Counted from the stretch's first letter, positions 1 to 12,360 are shown. The stretch is DNA of 64,000 bases from Microplitis mediator (GCF_029852145.1 NC_079978.1:17527774-17591773); one strand, 5' to 3'. Made by a program: numbers and translations. The notes: generated by a model from the sequence alone, not told the origin.

Positions 1-93
1 CACGCTCGTGACCAACTGTTGACCATTGACTGTTGATAAACATTTATACTTTTTAATTATACGTTAATTCAAAATTTTTACATGAGAAATAAA

Positions 94-1987
94 GTACCGG
101 TGGGTAATAAGGCCTAGCTAAGGGAGATTTTGAATAGAATCGAAAATATTGCATTTAATTATCGAAATGTATTATTAATCTTTATTTCAATACATTAGCC
201 ATAAAATGTAATAAAGTAATGGTAATTGTTACCATAAACAAACAAATAATTAAATTTTTACAAAAAACATACGAATAGGCCTTATTTTACTGCGATAGGG
301 TAATAAGGCCTACGGGTTAAACAAACTGTAATAGTGAAACTATACTTAATAAAATTGGTATTAGAGATGTATTATCACCCGGGTCGAAAAATTTGATCTG
401 ATTTTAGTCTAACTGGACTGTATTTGGACTACTTGGTCTGTTATTGAACTTCGATAAAAATTTTAATCTGTTTTTGATCTACCCGGACTGAAAAATTTGA
501 CCTGATTTTAGTCTGATTGGACTATTTGATCTGATTTTGATCTTTTATGAAAATTTCAAGCTGTTTTCGACCTGCTACTTCAAAAAACAAACGCGTTACG
601 AGCAGACTAAATTAGATTAATTCGTGAACTTTAAAAAATTTTAGTTCTGAAAATTTACAAGGACAAAACTAGATTAAATCATGGACTTATAAAATTTTTA
701 TTTATAGGCAATATTTATGAAAAAACATTAAGTTGCAGAATTGATTATGTTTTATTTACTATCTTTTGTTTAAAAATGTCGGCAGTTAATGAAAATTTGA
801 CAGCTTAATTTTTTAGTTGTCTTCATTGAATATTTATATCATTGAATAAAAGTGATAAAACAACTCTTAAAATGTTAAGAATTTTCTCTTATTTACTGGA
901 TAAAATTGAAAATATTTTGGCATAAGAAAACATCAAAATTCTTGTGATACGGAGAAAAATGTTAGCTCGAAATCTACCAATTTTTATTATGCTGTCGACC
1001 AAACTTGAAACAGAAAGTATAGTATCCAAAAAATTACTATGCTCTTATAAAAAATTATTATGCTGCATCAAAATTATTATAATGTATGGAAGTAATTGAT
1101 ATTGAAGCTCATCGATAAGTTTCTCGCGCGTAATAAGTTATGTGATACAGTATAATCATTTTTTGTAAGAGCACGATAATTTTTCGGATGCTTTACTTCC
1201 TGTTTCAAGTTTAGTCGACAGCATTGTGAAAATTGGAAGGTTTCGAACCAACATTTTTCGCTGTGTGACATCTTATTATGGAAGCGCATTAGCATGTTTT
1301 AAATACCAAGAAAATTAAAATAAATTAATAAATCTAGATTTTTATTATTATTATTATTTATGTTTATAAAAAGTCCTGTATTTGTCCTTAAAAACAATTG
1401 AACACAGACTAAATATTATAGCAAACAAAGTCTGTTTTTGTCCTTAAAAACAATTGAACACAGACCAATAATTATAATAAAAAAGTCTGTTTTTAGTCTA
1501 AACGCGATTTAAAACAGACTAAATATCATACGAAAATAAGTCTGATATTAGCCTGGATAAGGAATAGTACGGGCAAAAACAGATTAAATTCTTATATAAA
1601 ATAAATACGATTTATAAACTTGAATTAAAGGAAAAATATTTGAATTTATCATTTATTTTAAAACAGATCTAATTTTTTGACCCGGGCACTTAAATTTAGC
1701 AACAATACTTCTTTAAAGACAGAAGACTAGATTGCTTTGCTCAACTGCACTTAAAACTATTAGTATCCTTTTTAAGAGTCAGAAGACTAGATTGTTTTTT
1801 ATAATTTCTTCTGCGCTACGACATCATGTGATAGATGATGAAATATAGAAGACAGGGAACGTGGTATCGGGACTATAAACTTGTCGTAACGTCTCTATGC
1901 AAGACCCTTCTACTAGAGTAGCCTTTAGCGGAGGTGATTATTTTAAATATCATTTCTGTCACTTAGGCATTATTACCCGCGGGTACC
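94..1987. mobile_element. Inverted-repeat element with GTACC...GGGTAATAA ends
   Basis: Left end GTACCGGTGGGTAATAAGGC and the right end GGCATTATTACCCGCGGGTA are imperfect inverses over about 25 bp. The motif GGGTAATAAGGCCTA recurs as a direct repeat at 298. It contains a second element (378-1686). No coding potential seen. Confidence 0.55.
378..1686. mobile_element. CCCGGGTC-family inverted-repeat element (copy 1)
   Basis: Ends are CCCGGGTCGAAAAATTTGAT and AGATCTAATTTTTTGACCCG-GG. Subterminal DNA is full of TAGTCTG / CAGACTA steps. The core (955-1258) is another inverted repeat around GCTGTCGACCAAACTTGAAA. ORFs here are by-products of the palindrome. Related copies lie at 53775-54279 and, more distantly, 48862-49609. 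Confidence 0.7.
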
Positions 1988-2341
1988 TTAATTTTATTTT
2001 TCTTGTAGTCTTAGAATCAATACTCCCTAAAAACGAATTAGTGACAATCACTGTTTGGCAGTGAATAGTCTTTTATTGCCAGTAAAAAGTATACCACGAT
2101 TTGAATAAGTGACATACTTTTCATTAGTAAACAGTTAATAGTTCCTATTTTCACTCTTTCAAATTTCTTAGCACATCAATAGATCTTAGCATATTACTAG
2201 TTCTCGTTATAATAGGGGTGGGTAGTTTTTACATACGACTGAGTACGATTTAAACTAGTAACCATTACTATGTTACACATTATCTCGAAAACACGACTAG
2301 TTATCGTGTTCACAGTGACCGTTTGCTTACCAGATAATATA

Positions 2342-2508
2342 CACGGAAAGATTGGAACCCGACTGGTTACTGTTCTGCACCCGACTCAGCACGATGCTGG
2401 AAGAAAATGCTCAATTGTGGTGCAGCACCACAATTGAGCATTTTCTTCTAGCACCGTACTGAGTCGGCTGCAGAACAGTATCCAGTTGGGTTTCAATCTT
2501 TCTGTGCA
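2342..2508. repeat. Near-perfect hairpin, about 80-bp arms
   Basis: The left arm runs from CACGGAAAGATTGGAACCCG to CTCAATTGTGGTGC. The right arm returns directly as GCACCACAATTGAGC... to GGTTTCAATCTTTCTGTGC. There is almost no loop, and only a few mismatches. The ends resemble the CACGG termini of the larger families here, so this is probably a very short member or the folded end of one. Confidence 0.75.
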
Positions 2509-2651
2509 GGTTTCTTTCAGCAGCAGATGTGTTGCTATGTAAAATAGGCATAGGCGCTGTGTAAAGATGCGAGAGACTCCCCGGACAAATGCGTTCAATT
2601 GTCGTTCAACATTACTTACATTATTATACTTATCACGAATTCAAGACAATT

Positions 2652-2782
2652 CCTGTGACTACGATAGGAATGGACCTGTGGTTGCAACAGGAATAGATCT
2701 GTGGCTTCAACAGGACTAATCTTGTAGCTGTAACAAGACGGATCCTGTAGCTGCTACAGAACTTTCTTGTTGCAGTAACAAC
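2652..2782. repeat. Imperfect tandem repeat, unit about 30 bp
   Basis: Four or so units of the form (G/A)(A/G)CCTGT(G/A)G(T/C)TGCAACAGGA follow each other, each itself a small inverted repeat (CTGTNGNTNCNACAG). No gene. Confidence 0.5.
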
Positions 2783-2984
2783 CCCGAACTGCTCTAAACT
2801 TTGATTTAGTTTGAACACTCAGAGCGCCTAAACGCTTGGAAAGTAGAAAATTCATCAGGAACTGAACAAGTGGATAATAGTTTGTTCGAAACTGAATGGT
2901 AACAAATGGAGAAAACCTTTTTTAGGGTATTGAGTAGAAGTTACATCTCATCATTTATCTCGAAGCAATCTGATTACAAGTCCA

Positions 2985-3265
2985 GGGAACTGGGGCCAGG
3001 TTGCTTCGGGGGCCTTTCCAAGCCCATTTCGACCAGAGTCTCTTTATTTCCTGACATGGTAGTAGAGGTTGGCCCAAGAAAGGTATGGACTCGTGGTGGC
3101 TGTGGTTAGATACCACGCGCATTGTGGATTTTTGATTATACCTCGGGCTAATGTCCACCTTAGTCGTCTCTCGATTATATTTTTCGGCCAAGAGTATCGT
3201 CTGGTACGGGGGTAGGGATGCCCCTGCGTGTATGCCCAAAAGGACGCAGAAACAGCCTCCCGAAA
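2985..3265. repeat. Dispersed repeat, copy 1 (related to 30650-30985)
   Basis: Shares long blocks with the second copy, including CAGAGTCTCTTTATTTCCTG, GGACTCGTGGTGGCTG and TATGCCCAAAAGG, in the same order and spacing. GC content is higher than its surroundings. It could be the 3' end of a non-LTR retrotransposon, but no reverse transcriptase is visible. The ORFs on both strands are not supported as genes. Confidence 0.6.
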
Positions 3266-4747
3266 AAATTATTTAGTAAGTAATTGATGTGGAACAAAAT
3301 GAAATATAAAACGTATGTAGGTTGGATAGAATAGTTGAAAAAATTATTAATCCAATATTTAACGACAGTAATAAATCGAAAGTTAACTGTAATAAAAAAA
3401 AAAACGTAAAGTAAAAGAAAAAAAGAAAAAATCAATGGTGCAAGCTTCAAATTCAACTGTGATGCCTGAGGGAAAAGCCGCTAAAGCTTGAACGGACGGC
3501 AGAAAACGATAAAGGCGACGGAAAAAATAAAAAAAAAACTATTTGCGTCAGCCAATTTCATTCACTAAAAAAGACTGTTATCTCATGAGTTGCCATGAAC
3601 TGCAGAAGCGTTAAAAAAAAATTTTTTTCTGTTGATCACTGGAGAGCGATTGTTTCTTTATAAAAATTTTTACACTTGCTCGTAGTCGTTTGAACTAGTC
3701 TGTTTCTATTGAGCAATAAACTTACTATAAATTACGAATTGATTTTTCTATTTTATTAAATGTATTTTTTATACGAAAATGAAAATGAAGGCATAGATAT
3801 AACAGTTGAACCAAATAAACAAATCCCCGTAAATAAAATGGCTAGCTCTTATATTTTAAGTTAAGTAACAAAGTTCTCGAAACAGTATATGGTATGTCCA
3901 ATGGGCTTTAAGCGTATAGTGCAAATTCATGTTAGGCCGCCCGCATTCATAAATTGCTTAGGAACTTAAGGAGACCATGTCGGTCTTGCCAAAGCTGTTT
4001 CAATGTCGTCTGTTCAAACCTTGTATCCAGATGCTTTTACTAATATATATATATATATATATATATCTTTTCACAATCTAGTAATTTACTATTTACTTGG
4101 AATTTTATTCTGATTAAAATGTTTTTCTCTAAGAAAAGCGAAAAAAAACAAGGAGTATTTCTCATAAATGAATAAATATTGAACATGTACTTGGCATAGT
4201 TTTTTAACCTCTTGCTGAAAATCGTCAGTTTTCGAAAAATTTGAAAAGTTGTTACTTTTTTTTTGCTTACAGAAAATCTATTTTTGTGATTTTACCAAAA
4301 AAAAAAAATAAAACAAATCGTTGTCAAATGGGAGACGATACTAATAATCAAAAAAATACTTCCGCCAAAAAAGTCAACTAACATCGAATTTTATTACACT
4401 TTGAGCTTTAGCTTTAAAAAACTTATGAACGAGTAAATTTATCATAAAATGATAAGAAAACTTTTTTGTAGAGCGTTGAATTTCCTACAAAAGTGTAAAT
4501 TGGTCGACTCGATCTATTGATGATCTGTTAAGGAGTTAAAAATACTCAACGCTTGGAAAAAAATTTCCTCAGTTATTTTAACGGGAAATCGAATTTTTCA
4601 ATTTCGATTCGAGCTAGAATTCTGATCGAGATAAATTTTTTTTTCTTACGCCAAAATTTTTCTTTTGTGTTGAATTATGATTTTTTCCACATGCATTTAA
4701 AAAGAAATGTTGCTCTGAAATGACGCACCCTAACGTATATATATAAT
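3266..4747. other. Intronic AT-rich DNA, no gene seen
   Basis: Contains poly-A/T runs and a short (TA)n microsatellite at 4041-4066. No exon, RNA gene or clear inverted repeat was recognised. Confidence 0.5.
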
Positions 4748-5766
4748 AGGGTGCTGCCTTTCCGGCGAAAGTATTTTTTTCGTTGCTCATCAAGCAAAAT
4801 ATTCTTTTTTATGCTGAAACAAAAATTCCTGCCAAGTTTGAGCTCTTAATTCCAATCCTAAGTACTTTCCATTTGATTTCAAAGATTTTCCGTTTAAAAT
4901 ACACGTAAATTAAATTACTTTTTTTTTAACTTTCTAATACTCAGCTGCGTTTTATAATATCGACGCGGTTTTGGTCGCAAATTGTAGGGCATTTGGTGTT
5001 CTTCAAAAGTTCCCGTAGTTACTTAGCTGTAATTCCAGCTATTTCACTTGTGTCCGTTGCGGAACTCATTTTTCCTGTGAAATTGACGTTTATTGGCTTG
5101 CAGAACGTAAACCAATGAAAGTACACTAAAAACGTTCAAGACAATTTTATAGGAAATTTGATTCCCTTCGAAAAAAGTCCTATGAGTCAAGTCGCTAAAG
5201 CCCATAGTTTCCGAGTTATAGTAATTTTAATAATTTGTCAATCAATTGTAATTTTTTTTTTTTATGTTATATTTTTCAAATTATTAAAATTATTATAACT
5301 CGGAAACTATGGACTTTAGCGACTTGACTCATAGGACTTTTTTTGAAGGGAATAAAATTTCCTATAAAATTTCCATTAACAATTTTAGTGTACTTTTATT
5401 GGTTTACGTTCTGCAAGCCAATAAAGGTCAATGTCATAGGAAAAATGACTTCCGCAACGGACACAAGTGAAACAGCTGGAATTACAGCTAAGTAACTACG
5501 GGAACTTTTGAAGAACACCAAATGCCCTACGATTTGCGACCAATACCGCGCCGATATCATAAAACGCAGCTGAGTATTAGAAAATTAAAAAAAAAGTAAT
5601 TTAATTTACGTATATTTTAAATGGGAAATCTTTGAAATCAAATGGAAAGTACTTAGAATTGGAATTAAAAGCTCAAACTTGTCAGGAAGTTTTGTTTCAG
5701 CATAAAAAACAATATTTTGCTTGATGAGCAACGAAAAAAATACTTTCGCCGGAAACGAAGCACCCT
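4748..5766. mobile_element. Foldback element with about 505-bp arms
   Basis: AGGGTGCTGCCTTTCCGGCG at the left returns as CGCCGGAAACGAAGCACCCT at the right, and the match continues inward to a short AT-rich hinge near 5255. Recognisable inner pairs include GTCGCTAAAGCCCATAGTTT (about 5190) with AAACTATGGACTTTAGCGAC (about 5304). The whole element is nearly one hairpin. No transposase. Confidence 0.85.
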
Positions 5767-6726
5767 AATATATATATATATATGCTTATAAAAGTAATAA
5801 CTCTAAGAGTTTTTACTCTCGGAGATATTTATTCAGGAATAAAAATAATAAATATTATTTACTTGAACATATTACTTGACTATTAAATACATATTTCTAC
5901 TGTTCTCTTGAGAGTATACTCAGCTATTTCATAACTCAATGTCAATTTCCATCAACGTAATGAGCTTTACATATCATCTTATTTATAGAATTAAAAAGTA
6001 ATATTTATCTGAGAAAAACATGATAATTTAATTAATAAAATAGAAATCAATTTAATTATAATATTCAGTTGCAAATGTTATTTGTATTTCATCGAATCAT
6101 CTTTTTCCATTAATCAGAAAAAAAGTTGAGAGAAAAACTATATATATAAATATACTGATTTCTTATAAAAATAGAATAAGAAGCATTAGAGCGCCCAGAA
6201 TTTCGTAACACTAGACATCACTTTGCCGCTTAGTATCATCACATGTTCCTTTTTAGCTGACCTTCTAATGTTTTTTTCATTTTTCTTTTTATACTTCCGT
6301 AGAAAATATAAGTAAAATAAAGACGAACTAGTCAGATGATAGTGCTCTAATTAATATTGTAGGTTTAAGTGATTCGACCACCGAGCGCGTTTTTTTACGC
6401 GACGCCTCGTAAACGTCGTTGGGGAATATCTCTCAGGAAGTAACCGTCTGAAGATGGCAAATCCAATTATCAAGAACTTGCCGCCAGCAATTAATTCTAC
6501 TTGTTCATTCAATTTTTATTATTTTTTTTTCTCTATCTAATTTTTATTTCGTTTGACAACTTCTGCTTTTACCCTCGTTCTCACGATTTGACCTGAATAA
6601 TAATATATTTTCTAAGAATCGTACTATGCATATTAATATACTTTAATAAAAAAAATGTCTGCTGTCTTGAACTAGTAGTTTGAAATTTTAATTTAAGAAC
6701 ATAATTAATTGAGATTTGTTTTGTAG
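5767..6726. other. Intronic sequence upstream of exon A, no gene seen
   Basis: AT-rich, ending in the TTTTGTAG acceptor of exon A. A short GC-richer patch (about 6375-6450) is not recognisably coding. Confidence 0.45.
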
Positions 6727-6857
6727 ATGGCCCGATTGTTGATATTCAACTGGCTGTGGGCTATGTACTAGAATCGCTCAGAGAAGGTGATGACTTGAAA
6801 TTAGTCTGTCATGTTCAGAGTAATCCACCACCAAATGAAATTATTTGGTATCATAAC
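6727..6857 (+). CDS. Sidestep-family gene, exon A: first half of an Ig domain
   Basis: The exon follows a TTTTGTAG acceptor and ends at AAC|GTAAGT. It starts with 2 nucleotides of a split codon and ends in phase 0. The 43 residues begin GPIVDIQLAVG and include the B-strand motif DDLKLVCHV (cysteine 27) and the C-strand EIIWYHN with the core tryptophan. This is the front half of a Sidestep-type Ig domain whose back half lies 29 kb downstream in the next exon. The upstream exon, which must end in phase 1, is not in the window. Nothing resembling another exon was seen between position 1 and here. Confidence 0.85.
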
Positions 6858-7318
6858 GTAAGTATTTTCATAATTTATGAGATCATTCTTATTTTATTTT
6901 ATTTTTAACTCCCCGCTAAGAAAATTTGATATTTAAAAAAAAAAGAAAGTTAGTGGTTTCGGTCCAATTTCCGAAAACCGGGTTTCCAAAAGAACTCGAC
7001 ATTTCAAGGTCCTAGGAAGCGATCTTAATTATTTTCAAAAGGATGCCCGAGTGTATGTATTTGTGTGTACGTACGTTCCCCTAGTGTAGCGAATTACGGT
7101 AAATTACGCTAATTACCATAATTTGCCGCAATTTACGGTATTCGGAAGTATTACGGTATTTTATGGCAAAATGCGGTATTTTATGGTAAACTTACGCTAT
7201 TTCTACCATAAATTTGCAGTCAGAGAACGGTAATTTACTGTAAAATTGCGGCAAGCCAACGGTATTTTACCGTCAAGTAAAGTATTGCACTGTAAAAACT
7301 GTATAAATAAAGAAACAT

Positions 7319-9527
7319 CCCGCATGGAAAAGCTATATATTGTTCAAAGTATATAAAAAAATATATGGTGAATATGTGATAAATATATAGCGGCAAAAAT
7401 ATCTATATTGAAAAATATATGTTTTTTTACATATATTGGATTATATATTTATCATAATATATTTACTTGTATATAATGTTTTGTATTTTTCTATATATAT
7501 TATCTCATATAATGCTCAATATATTCTTATCATATATGGATAGTATATATATAATTTATAAGTATAATATAATAAACTTGATATATATATCCATATATTT
7601 TGACTCATATAATTAGTGTTATATGGTCTCTATATAATTAATTATATATGGGGCATTCCACGCCAAATCGACCACTTTTGACCCCGACCCCTTTCGATTT
7701 GGCTGAAAATTTTTTTTCCTTTTATACCCGATTAAAATCATTTTTCAGAAAATTTTCAAATTTTTATACCCAACCCAAAAAAAGTTATGAGTTTTTCAAA
7801 AATAAGGCTTTTATTTTATCAAATAGCTATAACTTCTTCAAGAATTGACTAATCGGGACGTTTTTTTTTTCAAAATTTTTGTCATTGAATGTACTTTTCA
7901 AAAAAAAATACAAAAAAATTTTATGATGATAAACTCTATGAAATTTTCAGTTTTTTTGAAAAAAACCGTGATTTTCTTAAAGTACGTCATGTTTTATTTT
8001 TTTTTTATTTTCTCAAAAAAAACTTCATTTAATGCTGCAATTTTTCCCGCCAATCCTAGAGTGGGCCGACTATTCCTTCTATTTTTTTTTATCAATTGAA
8101 AAAAAAATTTTTGCCCAGTTGGGCTTATTTTGCTAAACATCAGTCTGGAAATTTTTGAGGATTTATCGATGACATCCGGCTTTGAAGAATTGAGATGAAA
8201 AAATTCATTGATAGTGGTAATCCTTAAAAAAATTTGGATTTTTTTCAAAAAAGTGAAAAAAAAATTGTAGATACATAAACAATTTTATTGTAACTTTTTT
8301 TTTAAAACTAGACGTGAAAACAAAGAAAATGAAAAAAAAAATTGCCGTTTGGTTCATTTTTGACCATGCCACAGGCTGTCGAAAAAAAAGTCTAACGTCC
8401 ATCGCTATTTCGAAAGGATTACCACTATCAATGAATTTTTTCGTCTCAATTCTTCAAAGCCGGATGTCATCTATAAATCTTCAAAAATTTCCAGACTGAT
8501 GTTTAGCAAAATAAGCCCAACTGGGCAAAAATTTTTTTTTCAATTGATAAAAAAAAATAGAAGGAATAGTCGGCCCACTCTAGGATTGGCGGGAAAAATT
8601 GCAGCATTAAATGAAGTTTTTTTTGAGAAAATAAAAAAAAAAATAAAACATGACGTACTTTAAGAAAATCACGGTTTTTTTCAAAAAAACTGAAAATTTC
8701 ATAGAGTTTATCATCATAAAATTTTTTTGTATTTTTTTTTGAAAAGTACATTCAATGACAAAAATTTTGAAAAAAAAAAACGTCCCGATTAGTCAATTCT
8801 TGAAGAAGTTATAGCTATTTGATAAAATAAAAGCCTTATTTTTGAAAAACTCATAACTTTTTTTGGGTTGGGTAAAAAAATTTGAAAATTTTCTGAAAAA
8901 TGATTTTAATCGGGTATAAAAGGAAAAAAAATTTTCAGCCAAATCGAAAGGGGTCGGGGTCAAAAGTGGTCGATTTGGCGTGGAATGCCCCATATATAAG
9001 AATTTATATGATTAAATATATGGTTCGCGGTATATTGGAATTATATTTTTCCAGTATATTAAAACTTATACTTTTCGCAATATATTGAAAATTTTATTTT
9101 TTCAATATACTTTTTCAATTTCTATACAATTCCACAAAAAAAAGTCAAATTTATTCTTTTTTCTCCTTCTTTTCATTGACCTTATATTTACTGGCAATAA
9201 CCTAAGAAAAGTAAAAAAAGTGCCATATATTTTACAATATATTGGAAACCATATATTTCGCAATATATTGGAAAACATATATAAAAAATATAAAAAATAC
9301 TAAAATAATATGTCAATATAAAAAAGATATATTGAAATATATATGTAAAACATACATAAAAAGTCATATATTGATAAATATATTGATAATATATTCTAGC
9401 AATATATTATCATATTTTAATACGGCAAAAATATAAATATTATTTTATATATTGTACAATATATCACATTATAATATTCATATATTCTATCATATATGTT
9501 TTCACATATAAAGTTTTTTCATGTGGG
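7319..9527. mobile_element. CCCGCATGG-family element (copy 1)
   Basis: Ends CCCGCATGGAAAAGCTATAT and ATATAAAGTTTTTTCATGTGGG. The body is rich in ATATAT(T/G) motifs. It hosts the foldback at 7650-8991. Related copies: 44868-46657, 57420-58341, and a minimal 121-bp one at 55556-55676. Confidence 0.8.
7650..8991. mobile_element. Foldback element, GGGGCATTCCACG ends, about 575-bp arms
   Basis: GGGGCATTCCACGCCAAATC at 7650 returns as GATTTGGCGTGGAATGCCCC at 8991. The arms (7650-8224 and 8419-8991) look nearly identical, which suggests recent origin or gene conversion. The mirrored 66-codon ORFs on the two strands are products of the palindrome. Confidence 0.88.
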
Positions 9528-9634
9528 ATCCCTAGTAAAAATGAAAACGAGGCGCTAGCTAGCATAAAAACGAGGTGCTGGCTAGCGCCTGGTCAGTTTA
9601 GCTAGAGATTGTCTTAATCCAAAATGACGGTTTT

Positions 9635-10102
9635 TTAATCCGTCAGCACTCACGTTATGAGCATTTTGCTCACGCTCGACTTAAAACAATGATAACTTTT
9701 TTTTTTCAAATGGAAAAAGTAGATGAAATTTTTTCTACCTTCAAGTAATTTCATCTATTTTCAAATTATGAACTTTTGAAATGCCTTAATATTATATATA
9801 ATTTATAAAAAAATATTTTTCTTATGCTCGTCAGAAATTGTGAGCATTCTTCTCATCACGGGATTATAGGTGTAACAAAAAAAAAATTTACTTTTGCTAA
9901 CGTTCGGGCCAGTTCGTGTGTCTTCGTAAGTGAATAGCTGTTCGCCCACACTCGGTATACTTCGTAACTTTTAAACTTATCCTCCGTTACAAGTGCGCCA
10001 AAACGCGCGAGATGTTAGACGTATGCGCATAGAGTGTGAGCAAATCTCTCATCATGAGAGTAAAAATTACCGGAATGTTCACGTGAGTGCTGACGGGTTA
10101 AA
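9635..10102. mobile_element. Small element with TTAA ends, piggyBac-like
   Basis: TTAATCCGTCAGCACTCACG at the left and CACGTGAGTGCTGACGGGTTAA (22 bp, given here as its parts CACGTGAGTGCTG and ACGGGTTAA) at the right. TTAA at both borders fits piggyBac target use. GAGCATTTTGCTCACGCTC and GTGAGCATTCTTCTC are subterminal. No ORF. Confidence 0.6.
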
Positions 10103-10710
10103 TGTCATTGACCATTTCAAAGTTTCAGGTTATACGTTAGAATATTCAAAATGATGATTATAACTATTATATCAAACTAATAACTTGATAATGATAAATT
10201 TACTAGTGCTTAAAATTAATATAAATCAATAAAATAAATCAACACTAAATAATTTGAAGAAATTAATATAAATTTATTTAATAAATTAATAAAATCAATC
10301 TGCAAAGTAAAAATTCGATAAACTATTTTTTATCATAAAATTTATAATTTTTGACAAACGTACTGAACTATTTTAGTAACTCAGTTAAGTGATTAACTCA
10401 AACAATCCGCAATATTTGTTTTAATTGCTCACGATCGGAGTTCTACAATAGTGTTAAGTCTTTTCTCCGTTCTCAAATATTAATTTTCAAAGTTATGTTA
10501 TTTATTAAGCTACGATATTATTATAATAATAAATTATATATAAACAAATTTATATGCAATTAAATCAATTATGGAGTTATTATTATATTTGATTACACTA
10601 CTTAGAAATGTTTAAAAAAGAATTAGAGGTTATCAGTGTATTGTGTAAACATAAACATGCATTGACGTAGAAAATACATAGGTATATGCTATGCCAATTT
10701 CTTAATTATA

Positions 10711-11249
10711 CACGGAGAGAAATTTATGGTAACCGTTCCTAGTACGTTTATGAAATATCATTCCATACCGTTATGGTAATGATTACTTGGAATTATGGGA
10801 TATAGGCCCATACTTTTTGGGAAAAGTTCTCATAAGTATGGGAATAATTTCCATAATTATGGTAACAATTCCCATATCGCATGTGAAATAATTATGGTAA
10901 TGGTTACTAAATAGTATGGTAACGATCACCATAATATATGGTAACTATTACCATACTATTATGGTAACCATTACCATAATGGTATGGTAACCATTACCAT
11001 AATGGTATGGTAACCATTACCATAATGGTATGGTAACGGTTACCATAATATTATAGGAACCATTACTATAACATTATGGTAATCGTTACTATAATATTAT
11101 GGTAATGGTTACCATATATTATGGCAATGGTTACCATAATATTATGGTAATGGCTATCATAATCGACATTTCAATAAAACCGGTTACCATACATTATGGG
11201 AACCATTCCCATAATTTATTGTAATCGTTACCATAAATTTCTTTCCGTG
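10711..11249. mobile_element. CACGG element with ATGGTAACC array (copy 1), TA duplication
   Basis: CACGGAGAGAAATTTATGGT opens and ACCATAAATTTCTTTCCGTG closes it, with TA on both sides. The interior is an array of about 20-bp steps alternating TATGGTAACC and GGTTACCATA. Related arrays: 50977-52635 and 62461-63935. Confidence 0.85.
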
Positions 11250-11689
11250 TAGGTGGCGCACAATCTCTAGAACTGCCTCGATTTCGCTAGCTAGCGCCTA
11301 GTTTGAAACGAGGGAGCGCTTGTTTATTTTTACTAAGGATACGGCGCTGACGGTAAAAATGCTGCAAATAGTGATAAATTGCCGTATATTACCGCAACCT
11401 ACTGTAAAATACTGTTTTTACGGTAGATTACGGCCCAATGAAGTAAATTACTGCAATTATGATCCACTAGGACAGTATGTAAATGTCTACAACTTTTGAA
11501 CGGATGAACCGATTTAGATCTTTGATTGTCGGAAGAATGATCTAAATCAGTTAATACATTAAAAAATTATAAAAAGCTTACACACGCACATACTCAGGCA
11601 AATCCGACTTTCAGATGTTCGAAAATCGGGATGAAAACAATAGTGTCCTGAATTTTTTAAAAATCTTAAATTTTCTTAACGGAAAGTTA

Positions 11690-12360
11690 GAAAATGTTGG
11701 AAAAATTTTAAATTAATTAGAGATTTATTGATATCGTTATAGATCTGAAACTTAAAAAAATCAGTTCTAAGTAAATTTAATTAGATCTCGTTTGATCCAG
11801 ATTATTCTTTCACGAATTTAAAAATATAATTTACTTAAAATTCACGAGAATAGTTTACTATGACAGATAGTAAATGCCAGATGACGCAGAATTTTATGAG
11901 AAAATGAGTATTATCGAGTGGTATTACATTGGGTGAATGTGAAACTCCTGAAAATACATAATTCCGTTTATTGATAGAGATGTGTCAAGTGGCGTACTTA
12001 CCCTATCAGGTTTTTAATGTTGATTACTCAACATGTCTATCAGAATATTAAGAACGAAAGGAAGTGGTTTGCTCGATAGACCCATAGAAGCCTTGTTCTC
12101 TATTCTCGGCAAAAGCAAATAGGGAAATCTTGTTTGCAATGAGAAAACTATGTATTTCATTAGCCAATAACAGTTTCAACAGTAGCTTTACAAATGTCGT
12201 CTTAGAATACCGGCTTGTAAGGTTCATAAATAAGTGATTACAATGACGCAGCTGTTTACCCTTTTTTGAGATGAAATGTAATTGATAATTTTCCACGGCT
12301 TTGTTACTCATGATTGGCATATTTGTCTTACCACATTTTCGTATGTTTACCCTATCGAAG
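11690..12360. other. Intronic sequence, no gene seen
   Basis: A 90-codon minus-strand ORF (12048-12320) has no recognisable motif and I do not support it. No repeat structure noticed. Confidence 0.4.

Larger units (their letters stand above)
9531..11338. mobile_element. GCTAGC-type inverted-repeat element
   Basis: Left CCTAGTAAAAATGAAAACGA with GGCGCTAGCTAGC; right GCTAGCTAGCGCC with TGTTTATTTTTACTAAGG. It abuts the 7319-9527 element and carries two nested elements (9635-10102 and 10711-11249). Between them (10103-10708) is featureless AT-rich DNA. Confidence 0.7.
7079..11471. mobile_element. ACGGTAA-type element (copy 1), split by later insertions
   Basis: Ends CCTAGTGTAGCGAATTACGG and the inverse ATTATGATCCACTAGG. 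The body is a dense run of ACGGTAA / TTACCGT steps. Left piece 7079-7318, right piece about 11339-11471. Other copies: 21442-21863 and 41150-41890. Confidence 0.75.
6907..11689. mobile_element. Host repeat with TAACT(T/C)CCCGCTAAG ends, carrying a nest of insertions
   Basis: Left part 6907-7078 and right part 11472-11689 make one element with inverse ends AACTCCCCGCTAAGAAAATT and AATTTTCTTAACGGAAAGTT. A second copy at 40011-40789 shares the internal text (GGTTTCGGTCC, GAGGTCCTAGGAA, GAACGGATGAACCGATTT). The central 4.4 kb is other elements, listed separately. Confidence 0.75.

Noticed and set aside
7648..8993. Two nearly identical 66-codon ORFs facing each other, plus others between
   Set aside because: They are mirror images in the arms of one foldback element. 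No start context or protein features.
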